Assembly: GCA_964396385.1 (NCBI GenBank)
Contig: CAYNFH010000113.1
Span: 1-20,395, forward strand
Origin: CAYNFH01 sp964396385
GTDB lineage: Bacteria; Armatimonadota; Chthonomonadetes; Chthonomonadales; CAJBBX01
Direction: 5' to 3'
DNA: 20,395 nucleotides
Both the position numbers and the translations under genes were made by a program. Positions within the stretch are counted from its first letter, which is position 1, and every line of letters begins with the position of its first letter. Below, piece by piece: positions 1-7,128 of this stretch. Below the pieces are notes generated by a model. It was not told the DNA's origin and did not search any database. It saw nothing but the letters and a program-made list of their open reading frames with translations.

Positions 1-40
1 ATAACGAGCCGCTCTGCGGGCTGCGCAGGCAGCGCCGGAA

Positions 41-73
41 CCGCGACCGTCCCTTAGGGACAGTTCCCGCGGG
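41..73. repeat. Inverted repeat / hairpin at the left edge
   Basis: The near-perfect palindrome GTCCCTTAGGGAC (49-61) is nested inside the outer arms CCGCG (41-45) and CGCGG (68-72). It could form a stem-loop in RNA. No T-run follows on either strand, so it is not a canonical intrinsic terminator. It may belong to the repeat cluster that follows at 75-204. Confidence 0.5.
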
Positions 74-74
74 C

Positions 75-204
75 CGGCTGCTGCCCCGCGTTCGGCACTA
101 CTGCCGGAATGCGGCTTGGCTGGATTATAGAAGGCTTAAGCGGATCGGCTGCTGCACCGCGTTCGGTATTTCTGCCGGAATGCAGCTTGGTGGGCTCTTA
201 GAAG
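75..204. repeat. Two-copy 59-nt direct repeat, each copy hairpin-forming
   Basis: Copy 1 is 75-133 and copy 2 is 146-204, a period of 71 nt. By hand alignment they share 49 of 59 positions. Each copy has an imperfect inverted repeat around CGTTCGG...TGCCGGAA with a 4-nt loop. In copy 2 the outer arms GCTGCA and TGCAGC also pair. Several differences between copies fall in stems and keep pairing possible through G-U pairs. No convincing ORF uses this stretch. It looks like a REP/BIME-type intergenic element, but the family is not recognised. Confidence 0.6.
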
Positions 205-220
205 ATTGTGTGGGCGGACT

Positions 221-263
221 GTAAACGGAAATCGCCGGGATTTGTAAACGGAACCGTAAACGG
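221..263 (+). promoter_or_regulatory. Three GTAAACGG octamers upstream of the secreted-protein gene
   Basis: GTAAACGG occurs at 221-228, 244-251 and 256-263. The last copy lies in the near-palindrome ACCGTAAACGGT. The cluster sits 115-157 nt before the start at 378. Clustered same-orientation copies suggest a regulator-binding site, but the spacing is uneven (23 and 12 nt) and no regulator is known. Nothing else clear is seen between 264 and 364. Confidence 0.35.
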
Positions 264-377
264 TGCGGCTGTAGACTGGTGCATCGGCCGGCGGCGGCGA
301 CCTCCGACGTGCGGCCGATGGGGCCTCTCAGATCCATTACACGGAGCCGAGGTATGCCCGGCGCAAAGGAGATGAAG

Positions 378-857
378 ATGAACCGATTCCGCACCACCGC
401 CGTACCCGTCGCCTGCGCCTTTCTTATGGGCGCCAACCTGATGCTTCTGACTAGCCGTCCGGGCCATGCGGGCAGCAGCGTGGGCAGCGGCTCCAAGCCG
501 TTCCAGCGGACGCTCTTCGTGAGCGCCTCTTCCCCTGTGTCGACCTTTACGGTGCCCGCCGGCTACCGCCTGGATATCCAGCACGTCAACACGTTCGCGT
601 TCACGGACCGGGGTTCGGACCAGCTCACAGCCCTGGACCTGACGACGCAGTTCGAGGGCGAAGAGGCCGACGATACATTTCCCCTAAGCCTGTTCGCGGT
701 CCGCAATGGCTATTACCAGTACGCTTCCGACGCACAGCCTATCCTGTATGCCGGGCCCGGCACAAAGCTTTTCGTGGGATATGAGAATACGGACGCGTCC
801 GATCTGGACGCCTTCGCCCGCGTCACCCTCACCGGCCGCTTCGTCCCCGTGCCGTAG
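378..857 (+). CDS. Small secreted protein of unknown function
   Basis: The product has 159 residues. Its N-terminus looks like a Sec signal peptide: basic MNRFR, a hydrophobic stretch to about residue 27, and a likely cleavage after GHA near residue 31. The mature part is rich in beta-forming and polar residues (the FTVPAGYRLDIQHV segment and a C-terminal VTLTGRFV strand), which suggests a single exported beta-sandwich domain. I recognise no catalytic motif and no named family. The ATG at 378 is chosen because AAAGGAG (365-371) lies 6 nt upstream. The ATG at 372 directly abuts that site, and the in-frame ATG at 279 would bury the signal peptide. It is convergent with the DUF1501 gene, with 22 bp between the stops. 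Confidence 0.75.
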   Translation: MNRFRTTAVPVACAFLMGANLMLLTSRPGHAGSSVGSGSKPFQRTLFVSASSPVSTFTVPAGYRLDIQHVNTFAFTDRGSDQLTALDLTTQFEGEEADDTFPLSLFAVRNGYYQYASDAQPILYAGPGTKLFVGYENTDASDLDAFARVTLTGRFVPVP

Positions 858-879
858 TGGCGCAGGTCTCCGGAGGTAT

Positions 880-2304
880 CTAAGCGCGCTGGAGGAGGTC
901 GAGGATGGGATTGCCGGTGCCGTCCTTGGTGACGTAGAAGGGACGGCGCTCGACTTCGTAGGCGAGGCGGGGCGAGATGCCCAGGGTGTGGTAGATGGTG
1001 GCGTGGAGGTCCTCGATGACCACCCGGTTTTCGATGGTCTTGCAGGGGCGCTCGTCGGCGGTCTTGCCGTAGAGGAAGCCCTTCTTGGCGCCGCCGCCGA
1101 AGAGGAGCACGGAGCCGGCGTCCGTGAAGTGCCGGTGCATGCCGTAGTGCTTGAGCTCGGTCATCACGTCAGGCACCACTACCTGGTCCTTCACCTTCTT
1201 GTCCGGCTTGCCCTCGGTCAGCATGTCGCGGCTGAACTCGCTGGCGAGCACGATGAGCGTCCGGTCCAGGAGGCCGCGCCGCTCCAAGTCCCGCACGAGC
1301 TGGGCGATGGGCGCGTCCACCTCCTTCTTGAGGGCGGCCGTGCGTGTGTGGCCGTTATCGTGCGTGTCCCAGTAGAGGAACGGGATGTACTCGGTGGTCA
1401 CTTCGATGTAGCGCGCGCCTGCCTCCAGCAGCCGCCGGGCCAGGAGGCAGCCCTGGCCGAACCGGCCGGTGTTGTACCTGTCGTACGACTCTTTCGGCTC
1501 CAGCGAGAGGTCGAACGCCTTGGCGGCGGGGGAGCTGAGCAGACGGTAGGCGTTGTCCAATGAGCGGAGCAGCGACTCTTTCTGGTAGTCGCTCCCGTAG
1601 CGGCTGATGGGACTGTTGGCCACCAGCTTCTTGTAGAACTTCGCGCGGTTCTCGAATCGCGACGGAGTCATGCCGTGCGGGGGACGGACCGCCTCCACGG
1701 CCTGGTCCGGAAACGGCAGGTTGAAGGGGCCGTACTCGCTCCCGAGGAAGCCGGCCGTGGTGAACGCCTTGAGCTCCTCCCCCTCGCCAACGTCGAACCG
1801 CTGGCCGATGTTGATGAACGCCGGCACGGCCGGATTCTTGGGGCCCAGCGTCCGGGCGATTACCGCCCCGAGGTGCGGCGCGGCGACTGTCTGCGGCGGC
1901 GCATAGCCGGTGTGCCACTGGAACTGGTGGCGCGAGTGCAGTATGAAGCCGAGGTCGCCCGCGGTGTAGGAGCGGATGAGCGTGCCGCGGTCCATCACGG
2001 AGGCTATCTGCTCCAGCCCTTCAGAAAGCTGGATGTTGTCGACGGCGGAGTGGATGGACGGGAAGGTACTGAGTACCGCATTGGAGGGCGTGCCGGGCGC
2101 GAACGGCGTGTACCGTTTGGGGTCGAACGTCTCCGTGTGGGCCATGCCGCCGGCCATCCAGAGCACCACCACGGCGTCCGCGGTTGGCGTGATCTTCGGC
2201 TCCGCGTGCGCCAGCAGCGCCTTCGGGTACCCGGCCGCCAGCGCGGCGAGCGTGGCGGCGCTGGCGGTCTTCAGGAAGTCGCGACGGGTCATATCTCGCA
2301 CCAT
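880..2304 (-). CDS. DUF1501 family protein, Tat-exported, alkaline-phosphatase-superfamily fold
   Basis: The 474-residue product begins with a twin-arginine signal, TRRDFLK at residues 6-12 followed by an Ala-rich hydrophobic segment, so export in folded form is predicted. Family motifs are visible: VVLWMAGGMAHTETFDPK near residue 46, ASEFSRDM in the C-terminal half, HRHFTDAGSVLLFGGGAKKG, and IEDLHATIYHTLGISP near the end. DUF1501 proteins are sulfatase/phosphatase-like, but their substrate is generally not established. They are commonly paired with DUF1549/DUF1553 proteins, as here. The start lies 4 nt after the glycosylase stop codon and its SD (GGAGGGAG, 2324-2317) is inside that gene, so the two are probably translationally coupled. 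An alternative start is the ATG at 2292, directly before the RR motif. Confidence 0.9.
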   Translation of the reverse strand: MVRDMTRRDFLKTASAATLAALAAGYPKALLAHAEPKITPTADAVVVLWMAGGMAHTETFDPKRYTPFAPGTPSNAVLSTFPSIHSAVDNIQLSEGLEQIASVMDRGTLIRSYTAGDLGFILHSRHQFQWHTGYAPPQTVAAPHLGAVIARTLGPKNPAVPAFINIGQRFDVGEGEELKAFTTAGFLGSEYGPFNLPFPDQAVEAVRPPHGMTPSRFENRAKFYKKLVANSPISRYGSDYQKESLLRSLDNAYRLLSSPAAKAFDLSLEPKESYDRYNTGRFGQGCLLARRLLEAGARYIEVTTEYIPFLYWDTHDNGHTRTAALKKEVDAPIAQLVRDLERRGLLDRTLIVLASEFSRDMLTEGKPDKKVKDQVVVPDVMTELKHYGMHRHFTDAGSVLLFGGGAKKGFLYGKTADERPCKTIENRVVIEDLHATIYHTLGISPRLAYEVERRPFYVTKDGTGNPILDLLQRA

Positions 2305-2308
2305 GATG

Positions 2309-3574
2309 CTATTCTACTCCCTCCAGCACGGCTCGGAGGCGTGAGTCCGCGAGCGGAGCCGCGTCCGCAGTATCCGCGCCGAGGAACCGCAGGAACCGCG
2401 CGAGGCCGCGGTGGAGCGCGTCCAGAAATGCGGTATCGGTCAGGAGCGCGTCGTCCTCCACCCAGAAGCCGTTGATGCGCAGGGTGCGGGTGGCCCGGTC
2501 CAGCTTCGGGTCGAAGCGGGCCACCAGGCGGTCTCCGTACAGGATGGGCAGCGTGTAGTAGCCCCACCGCCGCTGATGCTCCGGCTTGTACACCTCCCAC
2601 AGGTACTCGAAGCCGAACACCTTCTTCGCACGGCCCCGCGCGCTCACGTAGTCGAGCGGCGCGAGAAACGTGACCTCCTCCTCCGTAGTGGTCTCCACGG
2701 GGCGCCAGGCGGCCGGCACGCGGCCGGCCAGGATCTCCTCCAGCAGGGCTACGTCCTCCGCGAACAGGTAGTTTGGGTCTTTCCACCCTTCCACCCGGAC
2801 CTCCTCTACGGTACCGTCCTCGATCATCCTCTTTTGCTGCCGGATCACCCTCTGCTTCCGGGGCAGAAGCGCGGAGGAGGCGGTCCCCTCGGTTCCAGGG
2901 ACCCAGCGCCAGTTGCGTAGGTCGGCCATACCTAATTGGCCCAGCTTTCTTGGCAGGAAGTAGTCGTCCGATTCGTCGTCCCCGGCTTCCCAGTCGTAGC
3001 AACTGGGTGCGATCTGCTGCCGAAGGCCGTACAGCCGCTCGAAGTTGCCGCGCCGGCCGTGGGTCATCAGCTCGCCGGTCAGCCAGAGGAAGAAAAGTGC
3101 CGGTCCCGTGTCCTTTCCGCCGCGGTACGTGTAGGTGCTTGCGGCCCGGTCCTTGAAGTCGCGGTTGGCCAGCGAGCCGCGCTCGCGCACCGCCTTGAGG
3201 ACCTCCTCCAGCACGGGAGTAAACGTGGAGGCGTAGGCTGCCCAACGCCCTGCCTCACCACGCCGGCGCATGGTGGACCGCCAGTACGGGAGCTGCTCCA
3301 TCGGGTAGATGAAGAGGCAGGCGCCGTAGTCGAAGAAGGCGCGGTCCTGGTAGCAGAGGGCGTCCAGGTGGGCCGGCTCGTAATCGATTACGCGGCTGTG
3401 GAGCGTGAGATCGTGATTCCGAGCGGTTGCGCACAGAGGGTCCACCTGCACCACCGCACCTGCGCGCATCGCTTCGGCCGCGCCGGCCTTCCCGGCCCAC
3501 CGGCGGCCAGGCCACAGCCCTTGCTTCCCCAGGATGAAGCGGCGGGCGGCGACGGTGGGGATGGGAGCAATCAT
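2309..3574 (-). CDS. YcaQ/AlkZ-like winged-helix DNA glycosylase (HTH_42 family)
   Basis: The 421-residue protein matches the winged-helix family that includes E. coli YcaQ and Streptomyces AlkZ, monofunctional glycosylases that unhook DNA interstrand crosslinks and remove alkylated bases. The N-terminus has the typical ARRFILGKQGL helix. The catalytic-loop motif reads Q43-V44-D45 in VVQVDPLCATARNHD, so it falls in the QxD (YcaQ) rather than the QxQ (AlkZ) group. The conserved DYEPAHLDALCYQDR and ALFIYPMEQLPYWR-like segments follow (about residues 68-97). The length is normal for the family. No clear SD precedes the ATG; the upstream 94 nt are AT-rich repeat. Sitting between two exported proteins of a DUF1553/DUF1501 pair is odd. 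Activity is inferred from the motif only. Confidence 0.85.
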   Translation of the reverse strand: MIAPIPTVAARRFILGKQGLWPGRRWAGKAGAAEAMRAGAVVQVDPLCATARNHDLTLHSRVIDYEPAHLDALCYQDRAFFDYGACLFIYPMEQLPYWRSTMRRRGEAGRWAAYASTFTPVLEEVLKAVRERGSLANRDFKDRAASTYTYRGGKDTGPALFFLWLTGELMTHGRRGNFERLYGLRQQIAPSCYDWEAGDDESDDYFLPRKLGQLGMADLRNWRWVPGTEGTASSALLPRKQRVIRQQKRMIEDGTVEEVRVEGWKDPNYLFAEDVALLEEILAGRVPAAWRPVETTTEEEVTFLAPLDYVSARGRAKKVFGFEYLWEVYKPEHQRRWGYYTLPILYGDRLVARFDPKLDRATRTLRINGFWVEDDALLTDTAFLDALHRGLARFLRFLGADTADAAPLADSRLRAVLEGVE

Positions 3575-3668
3575 GAGCGATTATCAATTTCCAGTTTTCG
3601 ATTTTCGATTTTGGAGCGCGGAGGCTGGGGGCGGCATCACCACTCACCTCTCCCCTTTCACCTGGCCC
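3575..3668 (-). repeat. AT-rich tandem repeat in the spacer before the glycosylase gene
   Basis: The plus strand carries TTTTCGA twice in tandem plus a partial unit (3595-3612) within a locally AT-rich island in GC-rich DNA. The spacer separates the PSCyt1/DUF1553 stop from the glycosylase start. Such AAAATCG tracts are often dispersed intergenic repeats, but only one copy is in this window. Confidence 0.4.
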
Positions 3669-6083
3669 TCAATACACCAACTGGAATTCGGGCAGCATTA
3701 CCAGCGACCAGAGGAGGTCCTCGATGCCGCCGCTGCGTGCGGGAGATCCCACTACGTCAGTTGCGAGACTGTACTCGGCCGGTGTCGGCGGCCTGCCGAG
3801 ACACCGCTCATAGAGCATGTTGACAACCCGTTGGGTCGAGCCGCCGCACTCCTTCGCGTACCGCATCGCGCCGGTGTCCAGGTCGCTCGCCAGGGTCTGC
3901 CCGTTGGTCAGCTCCAGCGCCTGGAGCGTGGTGGCGACGGGAGACCGCTCCGTCACCACCTGGTCCCGGTTGGGCCGGCCCAGCGCGCGCATAAGGCGGT
4001 CCGCCTCCGCGAGCGCGGCGCGGGCCTGGATAAGGGAGCGTTCCCCTGTCAGCACGTAGAAGGCGACGGAGGTCGTGGAGCCCTTCTCCTCCAGCGCGCC
4101 TGCGTCGGGGCCGACGGTTGCCCGGAAGCGCGAAGCTCCCGGCGGGAGCAGGTAGCTGATGATCGAGTTTGCGTGGGTGCCGATGCCGTCGGCATAGGTC
4201 TTTTCCGCTAATCGCAGCGGCTTCTCCACCACGCTCTTCCCGAGCTGGATGCTGCCGTAGCCGGTGCTGCCGTAAACCCACGGCAGGCTCGTAAGCTTCA
4301 CCTCGCCGGTTGCGGTGACTATGCGGGGATTGACCCAGTCCGCCCAGTCAAAGTTCGCGCCGTCCCCCGCATCCGTCACCAGCAGTGAGAGCACCTCGGC
4401 GCCACTCACGTCCACGTCCACGTCAGCGGCCCCACCGCGCATCACGCCGCTCTGGAAGCGGATGGCCGGATGGCCGGACGCGGGCAGAACGGGCCGCCCC
4501 TTGTCGATGCGGTACTGGACCGCGGGCCGCTGCCAGACGCCCGTGACCTGGGACACTGAGTCGACGAACTGCTCCGCCGTCATCCGCTTCACCGCCGGGC
4601 CGGCAAAGACGAAATCCGCCTGCTGCTCGGACTTCAGGCTCATGGCCGGAAGCTGGTAGGCGCGGGACATGACGATCTCTTCGATGGTCCGCTTCACGTC
4701 GAAGCCGTTGTCGGCAAAGTCGGAGGCCAGCCAGTCCAGCAGGTCTGGATCCCAGGGCCGGTTGTCCATCTCGTCGGTCGGTTCCACGAGCCCCCGCCCC
4801 AGGAGCTTCTGCCAGAGCCGGTTGACGAGCGTGCGCGCCAGCCGGCCGTTCTTGCTGCTGGTCAGGATGGTGGCGAGTTGTGCGAGCCGCTTCTCGCGGG
4901 GCGCGGCCGAGCCGATGGTGCCGAGCTCAGGGTAAAGGAACTTAATGGGCGCGACCTGGCCCGTCGGCTTATCGCAGCGGACCATCTCCAGCGGATGGTC
5001 GGCGTAGACTCCCGCCAGGCCGTACGCGTCGGACAGCTTCCAGGTGCTGATGAAGCTGTTATGGCAGGAGGCGCACTTCAGGTTGATCCCCATGAACACC
5101 TGGGAGATGTTCTGCGCGGCCTGCATCTGGGGCGTCTGGCTGGCGTTCACCACGCCCCGCCAAACGATGCCGTTGATGAACCCAGCGCACTCCGGCGTAG
5201 GATTCACAAGCTGCGCCACGAACCGATCGTACGGCATGTTGTCTTCGAGCGCCGCGTAGAGCCAACCGGTGATCTGTTTTCGGCCGCCATCGATGTACCC
5301 CGTGCCGGTGAAGTCGTTGCGGAGCATGTCGTTCCAGAAGGTGATCCAGTGCTCCGCGTAGTTGCGCTTGTCCGCCAGGAGCCGCCTGACGAGCAGCGCG
5401 CGCTTGTTGGGATGGCGGTCCGCGAAGAAGGCGTGCAGCTCCTCCGGGGTCGGGAGCAGCCCGATGAGGTCCAGGTAGACGCGCCGGGCGTAGGTGCGCT
5501 CATCCACCAGCGGGCCGGGCTGGATGCGGTGGGCACGAAAGTAGGGCTGGAGAAGCCGGTCGATAGGGTTGGTCAGGCCGAGCGCGGGCTTCGCCGGTGG
5601 GACGGCCGGGTGGCGCGGGGCGAGCTGCGGGCTCCACGCGGCTGTGCCGGAGCCGGCGAACTTCACGCCCTGGTCTATCCAGGCGCTGAGCACCGCGATC
5701 TCCATCGCCGTGAGCCGCCGGCCTCGCGCCGGCATGACGCGCGAGGGGTCCGCTCCAGAGACCAGCTTGATCAGAAGGCTCTTCGCGCTGTTCCCTACCG
5801 CCACCGCCGGGCCGGACTGGCCACCATTCAGGAGAGCGTCCCGGTCGTCGAGCTGGAGTCCGCCGAGCTTCATGCCGTTGCCGTGGCATGCGAAGCAGTG
5901 CTCGGTCAGGATGGGCTTAACGTCGTGGGCGTAGTCCACGGATTTCGAGCGGGCCACCGCGCCGGCCAGCTCGGCGGGGGTGTGGGGGGATTTGGGCGTG
6001 GTCTGAGCGACGGTCAGACCTGCGGCAAGCGTTATGGTGACCAGGAAGAGGAGAATCCTAAGAGAAGCAGTGTGCATGACCAT
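3669..6083 (-). CDS. PSCyt1-DUF1549-DUF1553 protein with inserted NPCBM domain
   Basis: The chosen start gives 804 residues. A Sec signal peptide (residues 1-27) is followed by a Planctomycete-type cytochrome domain with haem motif C63-F-A-C66-H67 and candidate axial M117 (VMPARG). Next come DUF1549 (about 170-370, with a second CASCH at 337-341) and DUF1553 (about 395 to the end). An NPCBM-like carbohydrate-binding domain (about 557-680, with GIGTHANS at 633-640) is embedded in the DUF1553 part. These proteins are exported and often paired with DUF1501 proteins; roles in polymer degradation are proposed but unproven. An upstream in-frame ATG at 6404 would add 107 residues translated from the sigma gene and dispersed repeats, so I reject it. 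The ATG at 6077 is possible. The SD is weak: GAGG about 15 nt upstream, inside a repeat copy. Confidence 0.9.
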   Translation of the reverse strand: MVMHTASLRILLFLVTITLAAGLTVAQTTPKSPHTPAELAGAVARSKSVDYAHDVKPILTEHCFACHGNGMKLGGLQLDDRDALLNGGQSGPAVAVGNSAKSLLIKLVSGADPSRVMPARGRRLTAMEIAVLSAWIDQGVKFAGSGTAAWSPQLAPRHPAVPPAKPALGLTNPIDRLLQPYFRAHRIQPGPLVDERTYARRVYLDLIGLLPTPEELHAFFADRHPNKRALLVRRLLADKRNYAEHWITFWNDMLRNDFTGTGYIDGGRKQITGWLYAALEDNMPYDRFVAQLVNPTPECAGFINGIVWRGVVNASQTPQMQAAQNISQVFMGINLKCASCHNSFISTWKLSDAYGLAGVYADHPLEMVRCDKPTGQVAPIKFLYPELGTIGSAAPREKRLAQLATILTSSKNGRLARTLVNRLWQKLLGRGLVEPTDEMDNRPWDPDLLDWLASDFADNGFDVKRTIEEIVMSRAYQLPAMSLKSEQQADFVFAGPAVKRMTAEQFVDSVSQVTGVWQRPAVQYRIDKGRPVLPASGHPAIRFQSGVMRGGAADVDVDVSGAEVLSLLVTDAGDGANFDWADWVNPRIVTATGEVKLTSLPWVYGSTGYGSIQLGKSVVEKPLRLAEKTYADGIGTHANSIISYLLPPGASRFRATVGPDAGALEEKGSTTSVAFYVLTGERSLIQARAALAEADRLMRALGRPNRDQVVTERSPVATTLQALELTNGQTLASDLDTGAMRYAKECGGSTQRVVNMLYERCLGRPPTPAEYSLATDVVGSPARSGGIEDLLWSLVMLPEFQLVY

Positions 6084-6088
6084 ATCGT

Positions 6089-6206
6089 AAAGCAGATCCC
6101 TCGCGGAGCTCGGGATGTCAGGTTGTTGCTGCCGGTACCCTGAAGGTGCAGAGTAGGTGTTGGTGCTGAAAAGCAGATCCCTCGCGGAGCTCGGGATGAC
6201 AGGTTG
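6089..6206. repeat. Two copies of a REP-like dispersed repeat (GGGATCTGCTTT type)
   Basis: Copy 1 (6089-6125) and copy 2 (6170-6206) match at 36 of 37 positions in the same orientation, with a period of 81 nt. Each has the imperfect palindrome ATCCC-tcgcggagctc-GGGAT. On the minus strand the unit reads CATCCCGAGCTCCGCGAGGG followed by ATCTGCTTT. From general knowledge this resembles a repeat seen in intergenic DNA of many Acidobacteria- and Chloroflexi-like genomes, often mistranslated as IPSxARDLL peptides. They lie in the 190-nt spacer between the sigma factor and the PSCyt1 gene. The rest of the spacer shows nothing clear. Confidence 0.75.
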
Positions 6207-6273
6207 GGGCTCCATGCATGCGGAGAAACAGAGTCCGTGGTTCCGAAATCCAGATCCGTGCCGCCTCCAACAC

Positions 6274-7053
6274 CTAGCCGTGGAAGAGCGCGGTGTCTCG
6301 CTGGAGGTAGCCGCGCAGCCGAATAACCGCCTGAGTGTGGAGCTGGTAGACGCGGGATTCGGAGATGCCGAGGATCTTGCCGATCTCTTTGAAGGTAAGG
6401 CCATCGTAGTAGTATAGCGAAATTACGAGGCGCTCGCGCTCCGGCAGCCTGTCAATGGCCACCGAGAGCACGCGCTTCATCTCGCGGAACTCCACCTCCG
6501 CGGACGGAGTCTCATCCTCGTCGTGGATGACGTCCGCCAGGTGGAGCTTCTCGCTCCCCTCGCTTCCGACCAGGATGTCGTCCAGCGAGAGGAGCGTGGT
6601 GCGTCCGGTATCCAGAAGGAGCTTGTTGAACTCCTCTACGTTCATATTGAGCTCGCGGGCCACCTCGTGCTCTGATGGAGGTCGCCCGAGCGAAGTTTCC
6701 AGAGCGAGGTAGGTCCGCTCCAGCATCTTGACCCGCTCTCGGACGGAGCGCGGGACCCAGTCCTCCTCGCGGAGCATCTCCAGGATGGCGCCGCGGATGA
6801 GCGCGATGGCATAGGTCTCGAACTTGACCTGCCGGCTGTGGTCGAACTGATCGACGGCCTTGATAAGGCCCACCACCCCTGCGCTCACCAGATCGTCCCG
6901 CTCCAGGCTGGGCGGGAGGTTGCTGACCACTCTTCCGGCGGTGATCTTGACCAGATACGCGTACTGGTTAATGATGGCCGCGCGCGCCTTGGCGTCGCCC
7001 TCCTTCTTGTACTTACGCCAGGCTTCTCCCAATTCCGCTGTGCTCATGCCCAT
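6274..7053 (-). CDS. FliA/WhiG-type sigma-70 family factor
   Basis: The 259-residue group 3 sigma factor has region 2 at about residues 25-95 (DLVSAGVVGLIKAVDQFD), the FliA/WhiG signature ILEMLREEDWVPRSVRE at 90-106, region 3 to about 180, and region 4 helix-turn-helix at about 196-250 (GLTFKEIGKILGISESRVYQ). It directs core RNA polymerase to a specialised promoter set. No flagellar or chemotaxis gene is in the window, so a WhiG-like or general stress/developmental role is as likely as motility. The start at 7053 has GGAAGG 11 nt upstream; the ATG at 7047 is an alternative. It lies 75 nt downstream of glgA on the same strand and may be co-transcribed. Confidence 0.9.
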   Translation of the reverse strand: MGMSTAELGEAWRKYKKEGDAKARAAIINQYAYLVKITAGRVVSNLPPSLERDDLVSAGVVGLIKAVDQFDHSRQVKFETYAIALIRGAILEMLREEDWVPRSVRERVKMLERTYLALETSLGRPPSEHEVARELNMNVEEFNKLLLDTGRTTLLSLDDILVGSEGSEKLHLADVIHDEDETPSAEVEFREMKRVLSVAIDRLPERERLVISLYYYDGLTFKEIGKILGISESRVYQLHTQAVIRLRGYLQRDTALFHG

Positions 7054-7128
7054 CGCTGTGCTGGCCTTCCGATCGCTTTCTGGTCCGGACCCGGTGTTAT
7101 GCCCGTTTTATACCTCGCGGCGCGTTGT

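Noticed and set aside
75..204. CRISPR array
   Set aside because: Only two imperfect 59-nt repeats with a 12-nt spacing and no cas genes.
706..1563. 285-codon plus-strand ORF
   Set aside because: It crosses the end of the secreted-protein gene and runs antisense to DUF1501; a GC-driven shadow frame.
4878..6143. 421-codon plus-strand ORF
   Set aside because: It lies wholly antisense to the well-supported PSCyt1/DUF1549/DUF1553 gene and has no domain; long antisense frames are expected at high GC.
6084..6404. N-terminal extension of the PSCyt1 protein to the ATG at 6404
   Set aside because: The added residues come from the sigma gene's antisense and two dispersed repeats, and precede a clear signal peptide.
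7054..7128. Separate sigma-factor promoter (TATAAA on the minus strand)
   Set aside because: The -10-like TATAAA lacks a matching -35 at a proper distance; too weak to call.
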